Origin: Planctomycetota bacterium
GTDB lineage: Bacteria > Planctomycetota > JAJSAM01 > JAKLKS01
Reading direction: 5' to 3'
Length of the DNA stretch: 34,732 nt
Assembly: GCA_023150535.1 (NCBI GenBank)
Contig: JAKLKS010000002.1
Location: forward strand, 1-34,732
Of this stretch, positions 8,104 through 16,067 are shown piece by piece (the first letter of the stretch is position 1; the number at the start of each line of letters is the position of its first letter). The notes beneath the pieces are model-generated. The model saw nothing but the letters and a program-made list of their open reading frames with translations. It did not search any database and was not told the DNA's origin. A program made the translations under genes and the position numbers.

Positions 8104-9246
8104 CTACGCGAACGGCGCCAGCACCTCGCGCAGTTTGCTGCCAGGCTCGTCCAGGAGCCGCGCCGCCGTGCGCCGGCCGCACTCGAACCGCGCCTCCATG
8201 ACGTTGACCTTCCCGCCATCGTCGGGGTTCTCGGGGTACCCGGCCCGGACCTCGCCATCGAAGTCCAGCGTCTCCCCCAAGGGCTTCGGCGGCTGCACCA
8301 CCGCGGCCTGGATCGGGAGCCGGGTCGAAAGCCGGTCGAGCAGCGCATGGTTTGCGGAAGCCCACGCCGCAAGGCCCGGCGGGAGGCTCCCTTCCTCCGC
8401 GAGGATGCGCGAGGAGAGCGCTTGCAGGCTCGTCACGAGCTCCGCGTACTCGACATCGTTGCGCATCACCTCGTCGGTCAGGAGGTCCACGGCCCGGAGC
8501 CCCACCTCCAGGAGGTTGTCCCGCCACGCGCAGCTCGGCGGCGGCCGCAGGGGGGACATCAGGACCGCCACCACATGGGTCGCCCCGGCCGCGATGGCAG
8601 CGCGCAGGGGAGCGATGTCGATGACGCCGCCGTCCACGAGCTGGACCTTCCCGCAGGCATCCGCCGTCCCGGCCACCGGGTCAACCGCCATGGGGATGGA
8701 AGAAGACGCCACCATCAGGGGGCGGAACCGGTGGAACCTCGCGATCCGCACGGGAGGGATGGTCGCGTTCCGCGCTCGCTCCTTGAACCACGCCTCCAGG
8801 AGCGGCCGGTGGCGGTCCTGCGTGCAGAGGAGGAGCTCCCCGGTCTGCAGGCACACGGCATTGACGATCGCCACGACATCGGACTGCTCAAGCTCCTGCA
8901 TGCGCCGCAGAGGAAGCGCCTTCTCGAGCCGCTTCCGGAGGGGATCGAAGTTGTAGAGCCCTTCCGGGAAGTCGAAGAGGCGGGTGGGGATCTCCCAGAA
9001 GTCGAAGTTCGAGTCAACGATGTCCTTCTGCCGGGCCTGGAGGTAGAAGTCGCGGAGCTCATCCAGCACGTTGGTCTGCGCGTCCGCAAGCGCTGCGAGG
9101 GGCGTGATGAGAGCCCCGGTGCTCGTCCCGGAGACGACGTGCCACCGAAGGGTCGGTAGCCGGCGTCGGAGCTCCCAAAGGACCCCGACGCCGAACGCCC
9201 CCTTCGCGCCGCCGCCGCTGAACACGAACGCCAGCCTGTCCGCCAA
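8104..9246 (-). CDS. Patatin-like phospholipase
   Basis: 380 residues from a TTG start supported by AAGGTGG a few nt upstream; no other start fits the conserved N-terminus. The glycine-rich oxyanion loop GGGAKGAFG (residues 11-19) is followed by the nucleophile elbow GTSTG with Ser42. VDGGVID near residue 204 gives the catalytic Asp of the Ser-Asp dyad. These are the defining features of the patatin family of lipid acyl hydrolases. No signal peptide or membrane segment is visible, so it is probably cytoplasmic or exported by another route. Upstream lies a 250-nt leader with a large stem-loop and a TTGACA promoter. Downstream are a secreted endonuclease and a peptidase remnant in the same direction. 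Bacterial patatins serve as virulence lipases or as membrane-degrading defence effectors. No sensor gene is adjacent here. Confidence 0.9.
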   Translation of the reverse strand: MADRLAFVFSGGGAKGAFGVGVLWELRRRLPTLRWHVVSGTSTGALITPLAALADAQTNVLDELRDFYLQARQKDIVDSNFDFWEIPTRLFDFPEGLYNFDPLRKRLEKALPLRRMQELEQSDVVAIVNAVCLQTGELLLCTQDRHRPLLEAWFKERARNATIPPVRIARFHRFRPLMVASSSIPMAVDPVAGTADACGKVQLVDGGVIDIAPLRAAIAAGATHVVAVLMSPLRPPPSCAWRDNLLEVGLRAVDLLTDEVMRNDVEYAELVTSLQALSSRILAEEGSLPPGLAAWASANHALLDRLSTRLPIQAAVVQPPKPLGETLDFDGEVRAGYPENPDDGGKVNVMEARFECGRRTAARLLDEPGSKLREVLAPFA

Positions 9247-9427
9247 CTTCCACCTTCGGGGCTCCGCCCCGGTCCCCGGCCGGACCGCCCACTGGCACCT
9301 CGCCAGCCCGTCGTTCCGGCCGTGCGGCTCCCAGTCGCGCTCCCTGTGGCCGCTTCCCTACGAAGCGAGCCCACCGCGCGCCCGTCACCGCATCACTGCT
9401 TCACCACCCAAAGAGCACTGAACGCAA

Positions 9428-9491
9428 CAGGGCCGCGAAGGCAGACCCTCCACGGATGTTCGTCTCCGGGAGTCCTGCCTCCACGGCCCTG
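9428..9491. repeat. Large imperfect inverted repeat in the patatin leader
   Basis: Arms of 17 nt (9428-9444 and 9475-9491) pair at 15 of 17 positions: CAGGGCCGCGAAGGCAG against CTGCCTCCACGGCCCTG. They enclose a 30-nt loop that is itself partly complementary. It sits just downstream of a predicted minus-strand start point, so it would form at the 5' end of the patatin transcript. It could be a stabilising 5' hairpin, a regulatory leader or a small palindromic repeat. No T-run follows on either strand. Confidence 0.5.
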
Positions 9492-9500
9492 CGAAGAGAA

Positions 9501-9530
9501 ACCCTAGTGGAACGCTGTTCACGATGTCAA
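9501..9530 (-). promoter_or_regulatory. Probable promoter of the patatin-endonuclease set
   Basis: On the minus strand a perfect TTGACA (9525-9530) and TAGGGT (9501-9506) are separated by 18 nt. Transcription would start near 9494, directly before the stem-loop at 9491-9428, leaving a leader of about 245 nt before the TTG start of the patatin gene. The interval 9247-9634 contains no convincing protein gene. Confidence 0.4.
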
Positions 9531-9634
9531 GAGACATCCTCTGATTCTTCTCACCAAGGGTCCTGCCCCAACCACTCCCTCAGAAACCGCGACAGATTCG
9601 GCGTCCTCGAGCGTTCTCTGTGCAGGAGGTCCCC

Positions 9635-9853
9635 GTGGACGCCTTCGACTCCTGGCATGCTCGGCGGTGCCCCCGGGTCGTTGTCGGGTCGGCCTCGCCC
9701 TGCTTCCGCGAGGAGGGCCCTTGGCCTGCGGAGCTTGCCAGCGTTCCGGAGTGGGTGACCCTCGTCGGCTCCGCCTTCGCGGGGAGGACCTGTTGGGAGG
9801 TGTGGGCGCTCAAGCATGCTGCGGGCGGTGGCCCATCAACCGAGGTTCCCTGA
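9635..9853 (+). CDS. Small protein of unknown function
   Basis: 72 residues from a GTG preceded by AGGAGGT at 4 nt, a strong ribosome site that is the main support for this gene. The sequence (DAFDSWHARRCPRVVVGSAS, later ELASVPEWVTLVGSAFAGRT) is not a family I know. It has aromatic residues, two cysteines and one charged segment, with no signal peptide, membrane segment or motif. The next small gene begins 44 nt after its stop in the same direction, so the two may be co-transcribed. It could also be a chance frame in GC-rich DNA. Confidence 0.4.
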   Translation: MDAFDSWHARRCPRVVVGSASPCFREEGPWPAELASVPEWVTLVGSAFAGRTCWEVWALKHAAGGGPSTEVP

Positions 9854-9897
9854 CTGCCGTCACCCGAATCCCCAACCCGCCGTAGGGGGCCTGTGGG

Positions 9898-10173
9898 ATG
9901 CTCCTTCTAGAGGCGCCGGGGTGGTTCGCGGGGTTCTTGGCGCCGGAACCGGTGTGCGTGGAGGAGTCCGTTGCCGAGGTTCCCATCGCCCAGGATCCGG
10001 CTTCCTGCGGTCACGCACGCATCTCGCGGCTCGGCGTGATGCGCTTCGACCTCCCTCCGTACCGCGTGTACCTCGTCAACTGCGCGGCCTGCGGAGGAAC
10101 GTACTCGACACGGACTCTGCGACTGAAGTCCCGCGCTTCCCGGCTACCCCCGCTAGGAATGGACCAGAAGTGA
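9898..10173 (+). CDS. Small cysteine-containing protein, possibly zinc-binding
   Basis: 91 residues from ATG, with a GGGGG stretch about 11 nt upstream as a weak ribosome site. A central CGHARISRLGVMRFDLPPY is followed by LVNCAACGGTYSTRTLR. The CxH and CxxC pairs could form a zinc ribbon, and the TYSTRTLR tail looks like a nucleic-acid-binding turn. I do not recognise the family. It follows another small gene in the same direction and is convergent with the nitrilase operon, whose last gene ends at 10333. The interval 10174-10332 holds nothing I can support. Confidence 0.45.
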   Translation: MLLLEAPGWFAGFLAPEPVCVEESVAEVPIAQDPASCGHARISRLGVMRFDLPPYRVYLVNCAACGGTYSTRTLRLKSRASRLPPLGMDQK

Positions 10174-10332
10174 GGTGACGGCAGGGGGGCGACTCCTATG
10201 GAGAATAGGGATGAGGTTTGGAGTCTTACGCCGTTGGGCAGCCCTCTGCCGCATGTCGGTGGCCTTCGCATGCGCTTCCGTGAGAAGTCCCTCCTGCCGA
10301 ATGCTTGGAGGCTTCCAGCTCGGCTTGGACGG

Positions 10333-11508
10333 CTAGGATGGAAACAGCCACTCAAGTTCATCACTCGGGTCGTGGCTTAGGTCATCCCGTCCCTGCCGGA
10401 ACTTCGCCAAGTCGAGGTTGAACCAAGTCACATCCCCCAAGACCTGCCCGTTGGCCGAGATGATGCCGGACCCCGACTCGGTAACCCCCTCACCGAAACG
10501 GAAGAGCCGCCCTCGGTTTCCCGGAACTGCGTGGTTCACCAAGGCGACCAACCCCCCCATGCCCTTGCTCACGACCTTCGCCATGGTCACGAGACGGTCT
10601 ATCCGTTCCGAGTACGAAGGGACCAGGAGAAGATCGATCCCGTCCCGGTTCTGCACGACCGGCAAGACCGAGGAGTAGTCGCAGATGTCCAAGCAGGTCA
10701 GGATGGACAAACGGATCCCGAACGCCGCGAACGCAGCGGTCCGGCGCACCCCCGGGACGCTCACGCGCTCCTTGACCTCCGGGTGCGTTGCGCTCACCTG
10801 CTTGTGGTACTTCCACCCGTACGGCGGGCACCCTGGATAGAAGGCGTAGGCCGTGTTGTAGAGGGATCGAGTGTCGTGGGCCGTCCCCGCGACGACGAAC
10901 TGCCCCCCCGCTTCCGCGAGCTGCCCGAGCTCGCTCCCGACGGCGAGCGACGGTCCCTTCGCCGAGGCCGGGAACGCGAGCTCATTCACGCACACGATGT
11001 CCGGCTTGGGACGGTTGGAGTCCGGGTCGGCGCTCAGTACCATTCGCATGGCTTTGAGGAAGTCCTGCTCGTAGGTCTTCGCCCTTCTCGGCGCCTGCAC
11101 GCAAAGCCCTCGCTCCAGGGAGGGAAGGTCGAGGTTCCGCGCCCTCCTTCGGAACGTTACGAACGGGAGTTCGCTTCGGTCATCCTTTTTGAACTCGAGC
11201 ATAGAGACAAGCTGGATCCTGAGGGTTCCGTCCGGAGGAGCCTCCGAAAGCCGCGTTCCGACCGGGACGATGCCGACGATGGGACTCCGTGCGCCGAAGG
11301 GGTTCATCAAGGGTTCTCTGGGCTGCTCCTCTTCTTGAGGAGGTGGCCTCAGCTTCCCGCGAGCCCGGGACCTCCCTTGCCGGCGAGGCCGGTCTCCCCT
11401 CGGCCTGGTAGGCCGGGACTGGTCCCCATCCTCCTCATTGCGCGGATTCGAGTACCGCGCTCCATCTCGCGCGTTCCTCGGCCTCCGCTTCCCGGGGTAG
11501 GCAGACAT
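10333..11508 (-). CDS. Nitrilase-superfamily (carbon-nitrogen hydrolase) protein with basic N-terminal tail
   Basis: 391 residues. The first ~66 are a disordered, Arg/Pro-rich tail (several RPRG/RRQGR repeats). From about residue 95 the nitrilase fold is visible with the three catalytic positions: Glu176 in VNELAFP, Lys236 in KYHKQVSATHPE, and Cys272 in ILTCLDICDY, where C-x-D matches the usual CxD context. VALVNHAV and GSGIISANGQVLG match the later strands. Members hydrolyse amides or nitriles; the substrate cannot be predicted. It starts 3 nt after the stop of the upstream 306-residue gene, so the two are translationally linked. The basic tail is not usual for metabolic nitrilases and suggests binding to nucleic acid or a partner. 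Nitrilase domains also occur fused to defence reverse transcriptases (DRT1), but no RT is present here. Confidence 0.8.
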   Translation of the reverse strand: MSAYPGKRRPRNARDGARYSNPRNEEDGDQSRPTRPRGDRPRRQGRSRARGKLRPPPQEEEQPREPLMNPFGARSPIVGIVPVGTRLSEAPPDGTLRIQLVSMLEFKKDDRSELPFVTFRRRARNLDLPSLERGLCVQAPRRAKTYEQDFLKAMRMVLSADPDSNRPKPDIVCVNELAFPASAKGPSLAVGSELGQLAEAGGQFVVAGTAHDTRSLYNTAYAFYPGCPPYGWKYHKQVSATHPEVKERVSVPGVRRTAAFAAFGIRLSILTCLDICDYSSVLPVVQNRDGIDLLLVPSYSERIDRLVTMAKVVSKGMGGLVALVNHAVPGNRGRLFRFGEGVTESGSGIISANGQVLGDVTWFNLDLAKFRQGRDDLSHDPSDELEWLFPS

Positions 11509-11511
11509 GGG

Positions 11512-12432
11512 CTAGAAGTTCGCCGACAGGAGCCGTGCGAGCTTGAGGGATGACTTGCTGGCGAGGTCGCCTCGCCGCGAGTCGTCGAACGCGATGCCCA
11601 CTGCCTCAAGCACGTTCCTTTCGGGTCGGGTCAGGTAGACCGCGCTCAGCGCACGAAGGTACCCGTCCGTGGTCTCCACCGTAGCGGGGAGACGCCTCCA
11701 GTACCCGTCGCCCCGGCTGTTCCGGTATGCGACCTCGGGGTCCATTCCCCGGAGCGCTTCCTTGAGGTACCGGCGGATCCTGCGGGCGGCCACCGGATCA
11801 TTGAACACCACCTCGGGTTCGCTCCCAGGGACGAGGACCTCCGTGAACGCCTCTCGGAGTGCCGGGTCTCGAGTTGCGATCGTGACGACTTCCACCGGGA
11901 ACTGCGTGTCGACCTTGACGCTCCCCTCCACCGAGGAGAAGACCTTGGTCATCCGTGGGAGATACCAAGCGATAGTGTCCCGAGCTGCTCCACGGTACTG
12001 CTCGATCGTCGACTGAAGGCCGCCCACGACGGACTCGAAGCCATCCCCCGGGAGGTCACGGCCGCCGACACGGGCCCAGAGCTTCCCCCGATAGTCCCCG
12101 GAGCAGAGGGTGACGCAGATCCGAGCATCGACTTGCTTCGGCTTCTCTCGCCGGACTCGCATCCGCGGGAGGTCGACGATGATGGCGTGGCTCCCCTCCT
12201 TGCGGATGGAGACGTTCATCTCCTCGGAGGGCTCGATGTCCGCCGGCGAGACCCGGCATGCCTTCGCAAGGACGGCCCGGTATCCTGCGTCCGCGCTCGG
12301 CCAGTCAGCGACCAGCGCTCGTGCGTACGGATCCTTCACCGAATCGGTAGGAGTAGGCGTGACCTCGAAGAGGAGCGCCCGTCGCAGGCTGACGCGGCAC
12401 TCAGGAAGCCGAGACGAGCGGCGAGCGGTCAT
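11512..12432 (-). CDS. Unknown protein, operon partner of the nitrilase-like gene
   Basis: 306 residues from an ATG with AAGGA about 7 nt upstream. I do not recognise the family. The N-terminus (VSLRRALLFEVTPTPTDS) is followed by an alpha/beta segment with an HAIIVDLPRMRVRREKPK strand and ICVTLCSGDYRG. The middle carries FPVEVVTIATRDPALREAF and the C-terminus is helical and basic (ARRIRRYLKEAL, SSLKLARLLSANF). No signal peptide, membrane segment, Walker motif or cysteine cluster. It is the first gene of the operon and its stop lies 3 nt before the nitrilase start, so the two products are likely made in similar amounts and may interact. A candidate promoter lies 140 nt upstream. Confidence 0.65.
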   Translation of the reverse strand: MTARRSSRLPECRVSLRRALLFEVTPTPTDSVKDPYARALVADWPSADAGYRAVLAKACRVSPADIEPSEEMNVSIRKEGSHAIIVDLPRMRVRREKPKQVDARICVTLCSGDYRGKLWARVGGRDLPGDGFESVVGGLQSTIEQYRGAARDTIAWYLPRMTKVFSSVEGSVKVDTQFPVEVVTIATRDPALREAFTEVLVPGSEPEVVFNDPVAARRIRRYLKEALRGMDPEVAYRNSRGDGYWRRLPATVETTDGYLRALSAVYLTRPERNVLEAVGIAFDDSRRGDLASKSSLKLARLLSANF

Positions 12433-12569
12433 TGCAGGTCCTTACTTCCCCGTGGTCCTGGGGCCTTCCCACCGGGCCATGCTGGCGGTTGGGCAGAAGC
12501 GGAGCGCATGTCGCTCCCCGCGGCGTCCCAAGCCTTCCTTCCCGTACGCCCTTCTTGCCTTCGGGAGGA

Positions 12570-12599
12570 TAAATAGACTGCGGGACTCTCGAAAAGCAA
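12570..12599 (-). promoter_or_regulatory. Candidate promoter of the nitrilase operon
   Basis: In the 430-nt interval 12433-12862 the minus strand carries TTGCTT (12594-12599) and TATTTA (12570-12575) with an 18-nt spacer, in the only AT-rich patch there. It would give a leader of about 130 nt before the start at 12432. The rest of this interval has no gene I can support. Confidence 0.3.
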
Positions 12600-12862
12600 G
12601 AGATTCGGCGATCTCCCCCGGGGCGTGACTCTGCCTCCTGCGCCTGCGGCTCCCGCCGTGGTGCACCTGCTCCACCGTCCCCTCCTGTACCGTCTCCTCC
12701 CCTCCGCCCGGCTTCGCCCCGAGCAGGGTACCACCCCCTGCCCACAGAGCCCCGAACCGGCCCCCCACTCCCTCGCGCAGGTACTGGGCCCCGGGATTCT
12801 CTCCCCTCGCGTCGCCAGTGACTTGTATCCTCCTGTGCGACCCTCTCGGGCACGGGGCACCA

Positions 12863-13432
12863 ATGGGAAAGCAGAAGAAGCAGCCTGCACCGCCGACCCT
12901 CCGTCGCATCAGCGACGCACTCACGCTGGCATTCCGGAGCCCGACCCATGGCTGGGGACGGACGAAGTGGACGAGGCGGATCCAGCGTTGCATCCGGAAG
13001 CTCTATCCTGGTCCCGACCGCCGGCTGTGCGCGAAGAGCTGCCGAGGTGCTCGCAAGGAGTACATGGTCGATGTCGTCGTCGCTGAGGAGTGCCGTGTCC
13101 GCGGGAAGGAGGTAGTCCACAAGGTGCTCTTTGGGTGCGAAGTCGAGTGGAACCCGCAGATGAAGGAGCAGCTCTCTGACTTCCAGAAGCTCGCCGTCAT
13201 CCGGGCTTCACGCAAGGCCTTCGTGTGCGGCGCCAACGGCTCGTGGGAAGCCATCGCAGGCCGGGTCAAGGACTTCGACTTGTTCTGGAAGAAGCACAAG
13301 CAGGTCCTTCCTGGGGAGTCCATTGCTGTCGTGGTCTGCGCCTACAGCAAGGAAGCGCGCAAGGTCGCCCGGTCCCATGCATGGATCCTCACCAAGGAGA
13401 AGCGGAAGTCTCAGCTCGCATTCCCGAAGTAG
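12863..13432 (+). CDS. Unknown protein with possible PD-(D/E)XK-like core
   Basis: 189 residues; the ATG at 12863 opens a lysine-rich N-terminus. No confident family. Two features suggest a restriction-endonuclease-like core. A beta strand with an acidic residue (YMVDVVVAEE, Asp70) is followed by VLFGCEVEWNPQM, where CEVEW resembles the ESEW strand seen in several predicted PD-(D/E)XK nucleases. SDFQKLAVIRASRKAFVC then resembles the DFxKLL helix and next strand of those proteins. WKKHKQVLPGESIAVVVC could be a further strand. The N-terminal GWGRTKWTRRIQRC is basic and aromatic. This is pattern matching on short motifs and could be wrong. The gene stands alone and convergent to the XRE/zf-HC2 pair. 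Confidence 0.55.
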   Translation: MGKQKKQPAPPTLRRISDALTLAFRSPTHGWGRTKWTRRIQRCIRKLYPGPDRRLCAKSCRGARKEYMVDVVVAEECRVRGKEVVHKVLFGCEVEWNPQMKEQLSDFQKLAVIRASRKAFVCGANGSWEAIAGRVKDFDLFWKKHKQVLPGESIAVVVCAYSKEARKVARSHAWILTKEKRKSQLAFPK

Positions 13433-13468
13433 CATCTGCGGCGAGACGTGTCTTGTCCGGCCTCCTTC

Positions 13469-13624
13469 TCACCTCCCCTGTTCCCGCCCGAGTACCTCTC
13501 TCACGTCAGAGTCGTACTCCGCCTCCTCGCGGCACCCCGCGCACAGGAGGAGGTGCGCGACGAACCGCCCCCCGCGCTCGGCGGAAAGCGCCCCGGCTTC
13601 GAAGACGAGGTAGTCCTCCCCCAC
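13469..13624 (-). CDS. zf-HC2-like mini protein
   Basis: About 51 residues if started at the GTG at 13624. The frame stays open further upstream, so a start nearer the XRE stop (13672) is possible. The core (GALSAERGGRFVAHLLLCAG, then CREE) matches the anti-sigma zinc finger zf-HC2: a helix with GxLSxxE..., then H-x3-C-x2-C. In the family this motif binds zinc in anti-sigma factors and related small regulators. Here there is no membrane segment or attached domain. It follows the XRE regulator in the same direction, so the pair may act together. The start is weakly supported. Confidence 0.45.
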   Translation of the reverse strand: MGEDYLVFEAGALSAERGGRFVAHLLLCAGCREEAEYDSDVREVLGREQGR

Positions 13625-13671
13625 CGCCGCATCAACGCATCCCGCCGGGGCCGGCCGTCCCAGGCCTCCTC

Positions 13672-13890
13672 CTACCTGAGGCCTCCCAGCAGTTCCGCCG
13701 GCGTCGTCTTCAAGGCCCGCGCGATGCGGAGCAGGCTGAGGAACGAGGGGTTCCGCCGCCCGCACTCCAAGCTCGAAACGTAGGACTGCGACGCCCCCGC
13801 CGCGTGGGCGAGCTTCTCCTGGGAGACGCCAAGAGACTTCCGCCGGTCGCGGATGGAGACACCAAGGGCCTGAAGGGGTCGCGAGGGCAC
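13672..13890 (-). CDS. XRE-family helix-turn-helix regulator
   Basis: 72 residues from GTG, with no clear Shine-Dalgarno. The whole protein is one Cro/C1-type HTH: IRDRRKSLGVSQEKLAHAAG is helices 1-2, ASQSYVSSLECGRRNPSF is the recognition helix and following turn, and LLRIARALKTTPAELLGG is helices 4-5. It would bind DNA as a dimer. Its start is divergent from the surface-protein gene at 14001. The 110-nt interval between them holds an inverted repeat overlapping a TATACT box. It probably controls itself and/or the divergent gene. A zf-HC2-like mini protein follows in the same direction. Confidence 0.9.
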   Translation of the reverse strand: MPSRPLQALGVSIRDRRKSLGVSQEKLAHAAGASQSYVSSLECGRRNPSFLSLLRIARALKTTPAELLGGLR

Positions 13891-13924
13891 GCCTGACAGG
13901 GTCGAGGCTATGCCTTCCCATGTC

Positions 13925-13944
13925 TATACCATCCGATGTATACT
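13925..13944. promoter_or_regulatory. Inverted repeat overlapping -10-like boxes, possible XRE operator
   Basis: TATAC (13925-13929) and GTATA (13938-13942) form a perfect 5-bp inverted repeat with an 8-nt spacer. TATACT (13939-13944) would serve as a -10 for the plus-strand gene and TATAGA (13923-13928, minus) for the regulator. No good -35 box is visible for either. The placement suits an operator for the adjacent XRE protein. Confidence 0.35.
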
Positions 13945-14000
13945 GCCTATGGCTCGGGGCATCATGATGGTGACCCCATGCCCCGCCAGAGGAGGATCGC

Positions 14001-15995
14001 ATGCGCCGCTGGTTCTTCGCCGCCCTCATCCTGTCCCTGTTCCTCGTGGCCCCGTTCCCGGTGCAGGCCTCCCAGCCGGAGGTCTTCTCCATCGTGGAGG
14101 GGCGGGACGCCACCTCCGGGCGCCCGGTCATCATGGTGTTCGGAACCCGCCTCACCGCCTTCAAGACCTGGTCCTTCAACTCGCTTCCGGCCGAGGAGGG
14201 CTCGGAACTGCCGCTCCACCAGATCAGCCGAAGCAGGACCGCCCTCGTGTTCGCGCTCAAGGGGATCTGGGGCCCGGCCGATGCGCAAGACTTCCGGCTT
14301 ACCCTGTCGACGGGCAAGACGGACAAGCTCTACGACATCTCCCTCCGGTTCGGGAAGGCCGAGGCGGAGTCGGTGGGCACGGATGCGCTCGCCACCTCGA
14401 CGCGCGATGACGTCGATGACGCCGCGTTCTTCGACGGGAAGCCCCCGGCCTACTTCCTGAACGCCGGCAACCTGACGTGGCCCGAGTCCGCGACCGTTCC
14501 CCTCGCCAACTTCTCTGCTTGGGATGACATCCAGGCGGAAGGGAGGGTCGGGACTTCGGCGGCGCAAGTGGCGCAGGGGGACCACACCCACGACGCCGCC
14601 TACGCGGCGTTGTCCCACGGGCACGACGATCGGTACGCGCTCCTCACCCATGAGCACGATGCTCGATACGATCTTCGGACGGACTCCCTCTCATGGAACC
14701 GACTCACCGGGATGCCGGACGGGTTCGCGGACGGAGCCGATGACACGGGCCCGGCGTACTCGGCCGGGAATGGGCTTGCGCTCACCGCAACGACCTTCTC
14801 CGTGGCCTTCGGCGGGAACGGAGCCGCAACGACGGTCTGTCGTTCGGACCACTCCCACGACGCTTCCTACCTACAACTCATCGGAGGGACCCTGACCGGT
14901 ACCTTGGTAGGACCGGGCGCGATCTTCACGGGAGGGACGGGAATCGGGGTTCTGGCCACGTCCAGCGCGGTCGGCTCGGCCGGGGTCTATGGAGGCGCAA
15001 GCGGTGCGAGCGATGGGGGGACCGAGAGCATGGGCGTGTACGGAACCGCATCCGGCTCGGCCAAGTACGGGGTTCTGGGCTTTGCAAGCACCACATTTGG
15101 GGTCGGCGTGCAGGGCCAAGCCTCCGGGGCGGCCGGGACGGGCGTGTCGGGGGTCTCTTCGGACTCCTCGAGCGCGACCATCGGCGTGCTCGGGAGGTGC
15201 GCCAGTGCTGTGGGCTACGGGGGGTACTTCGAGAACACCGCGACGACCGACACGGCATACGGCCTGTACGTCAAGACCCCGAGCACGGCCGGAAAGGCAC
15301 TTCTCGCGGATGCGACGGCCACTTCGGGGAGCACCTTCGGTATCCAGGGCCGTACGTCCAGTTCAAGCGGGATCGGCGTGATGGGCGAGTGTACGACCGC
15401 GGGGACAGGAGTCTGGGCACAGGCCACCGGTTCCGGGAATGCCCTCATCGCCAATCTCCAGAATCCAAGTACTTCCTCCTCGATCTCCGCCAACATCGCC
15501 GTCTTCAAGGTCGGAACCACCAACAAGGCGCGCATCGACCGGGACGGCGTCGGCTACTTCAACGGCGGCACCCAGAATAGCGGCGCGGATGTGGCGGAGA
15601 GCGTCGTCGCGGCTGAGGCCGCCGCCTTGGAGCCCGGCGACGTTCTCGTCATCGATCCGAAGGCCCCGAGGCGGTTCGCGCGTTCATCGGCGGCGGAGAG
15701 CAGGCTCGTCGCCGGGGTCTACGCGACCCGGCCCGGGGTGCTGCTCCGCAAGGGCGGCGTCACCGAGGGAATCCCCGAGGACGAGGTGCCCCTCGCCGTG
15801 GTGGGCATCGTCCCGACCAAGGTCTGCGACGAGGGCGGTCCCATCGCCATCGGCGACCTCTTGGTCACGGCCTCGATGCCCGGCCACGCCAAGAAGGCCG
15901 GAGAGAAGCCGATGGCCGGGACCGTCCTCGGGAAGGCGCTGGGGGCGCTCGACAAGGGAGATGGTGTGATCGAGGTGTTGCTGATGGCGCGGTAG
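14001..15995 (+). CDS. Exported surface/fibre-like protein with GVxG repeats and conserved C-terminal beta domain
   Basis: 664 residues. The ATG has AGGAGG about 6 nt upstream. A signal peptide covers residues 1-23 (FFAALILSLFLVAPFPVQA). Residues 25-130 form a beta domain of unknown type. Residues 190-230 and 285-295 hold repeated HxHD motifs (GDHTHDAAY, LSHGHDDRYALLTHEHDARY), as in phage tail-fibre shafts. The middle (about 300-510) has short repeats of GVxG and YGVLGF type, 20-25 residues each, likely a beta-solenoid or trimeric stalk. The C-terminal ~140 residues (GADVAESV, EPGDVLVIDP, GPIAIGDLLVTASMPGHA, LGKALGAL) are a widespread beta domain found at the end of such bacterial fibres. No enzyme motif. 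Probably a secreted or surface fibre. It is divergent from the XRE regulator. Confidence 0.7.
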   Translation: MRRWFFAALILSLFLVAPFPVQASQPEVFSIVEGRDATSGRPVIMVFGTRLTAFKTWSFNSLPAEEGSELPLHQISRSRTALVFALKGIWGPADAQDFRLTLSTGKTDKLYDISLRFGKAEAESVGTDALATSTRDDVDDAAFFDGKPPAYFLNAGNLTWPESATVPLANFSAWDDIQAEGRVGTSAAQVAQGDHTHDAAYAALSHGHDDRYALLTHEHDARYDLRTDSLSWNRLTGMPDGFADGADDTGPAYSAGNGLALTATTFSVAFGGNGAATTVCRSDHSHDASYLQLIGGTLTGTLVGPGAIFTGGTGIGVLATSSAVGSAGVYGGASGASDGGTESMGVYGTASGSAKYGVLGFASTTFGVGVQGQASGAAGTGVSGVSSDSSSATIGVLGRCASAVGYGGYFENTATTDTAYGLYVKTPSTAGKALLADATATSGSTFGIQGRTSSSSGIGVMGECTTAGTGVWAQATGSGNALIANLQNPSTSSSISANIAVFKVGTTNKARIDRDGVGYFNGGTQNSGADVAESVVAAEAAALEPGDVLVIDPKAPRRFARSSAAESRLVAGVYATRPGVLLRKGGVTEGIPEDEVPLAVVGIVPTKVCDEGGPIAIGDLLVTASMPGHAKKAGEKPMAGTVLGKALGALDKGDGVIEVLLMAR

Positions 15996-16067
15996 GACAT
16001 GGGTTGCAGGGGGGCGTTCTGGTCGGTCCCGAGCTGGTTCGCCTCCCACTCGCCGCTCCTGTTGCTG

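Noticed and set aside
7798-9159. Open frame of ~453 codons on the plus strand
   Set aside because: Antisense to the patatin and endonuclease genes, Arg/His/Pro-rich composition typical of a shadow frame.
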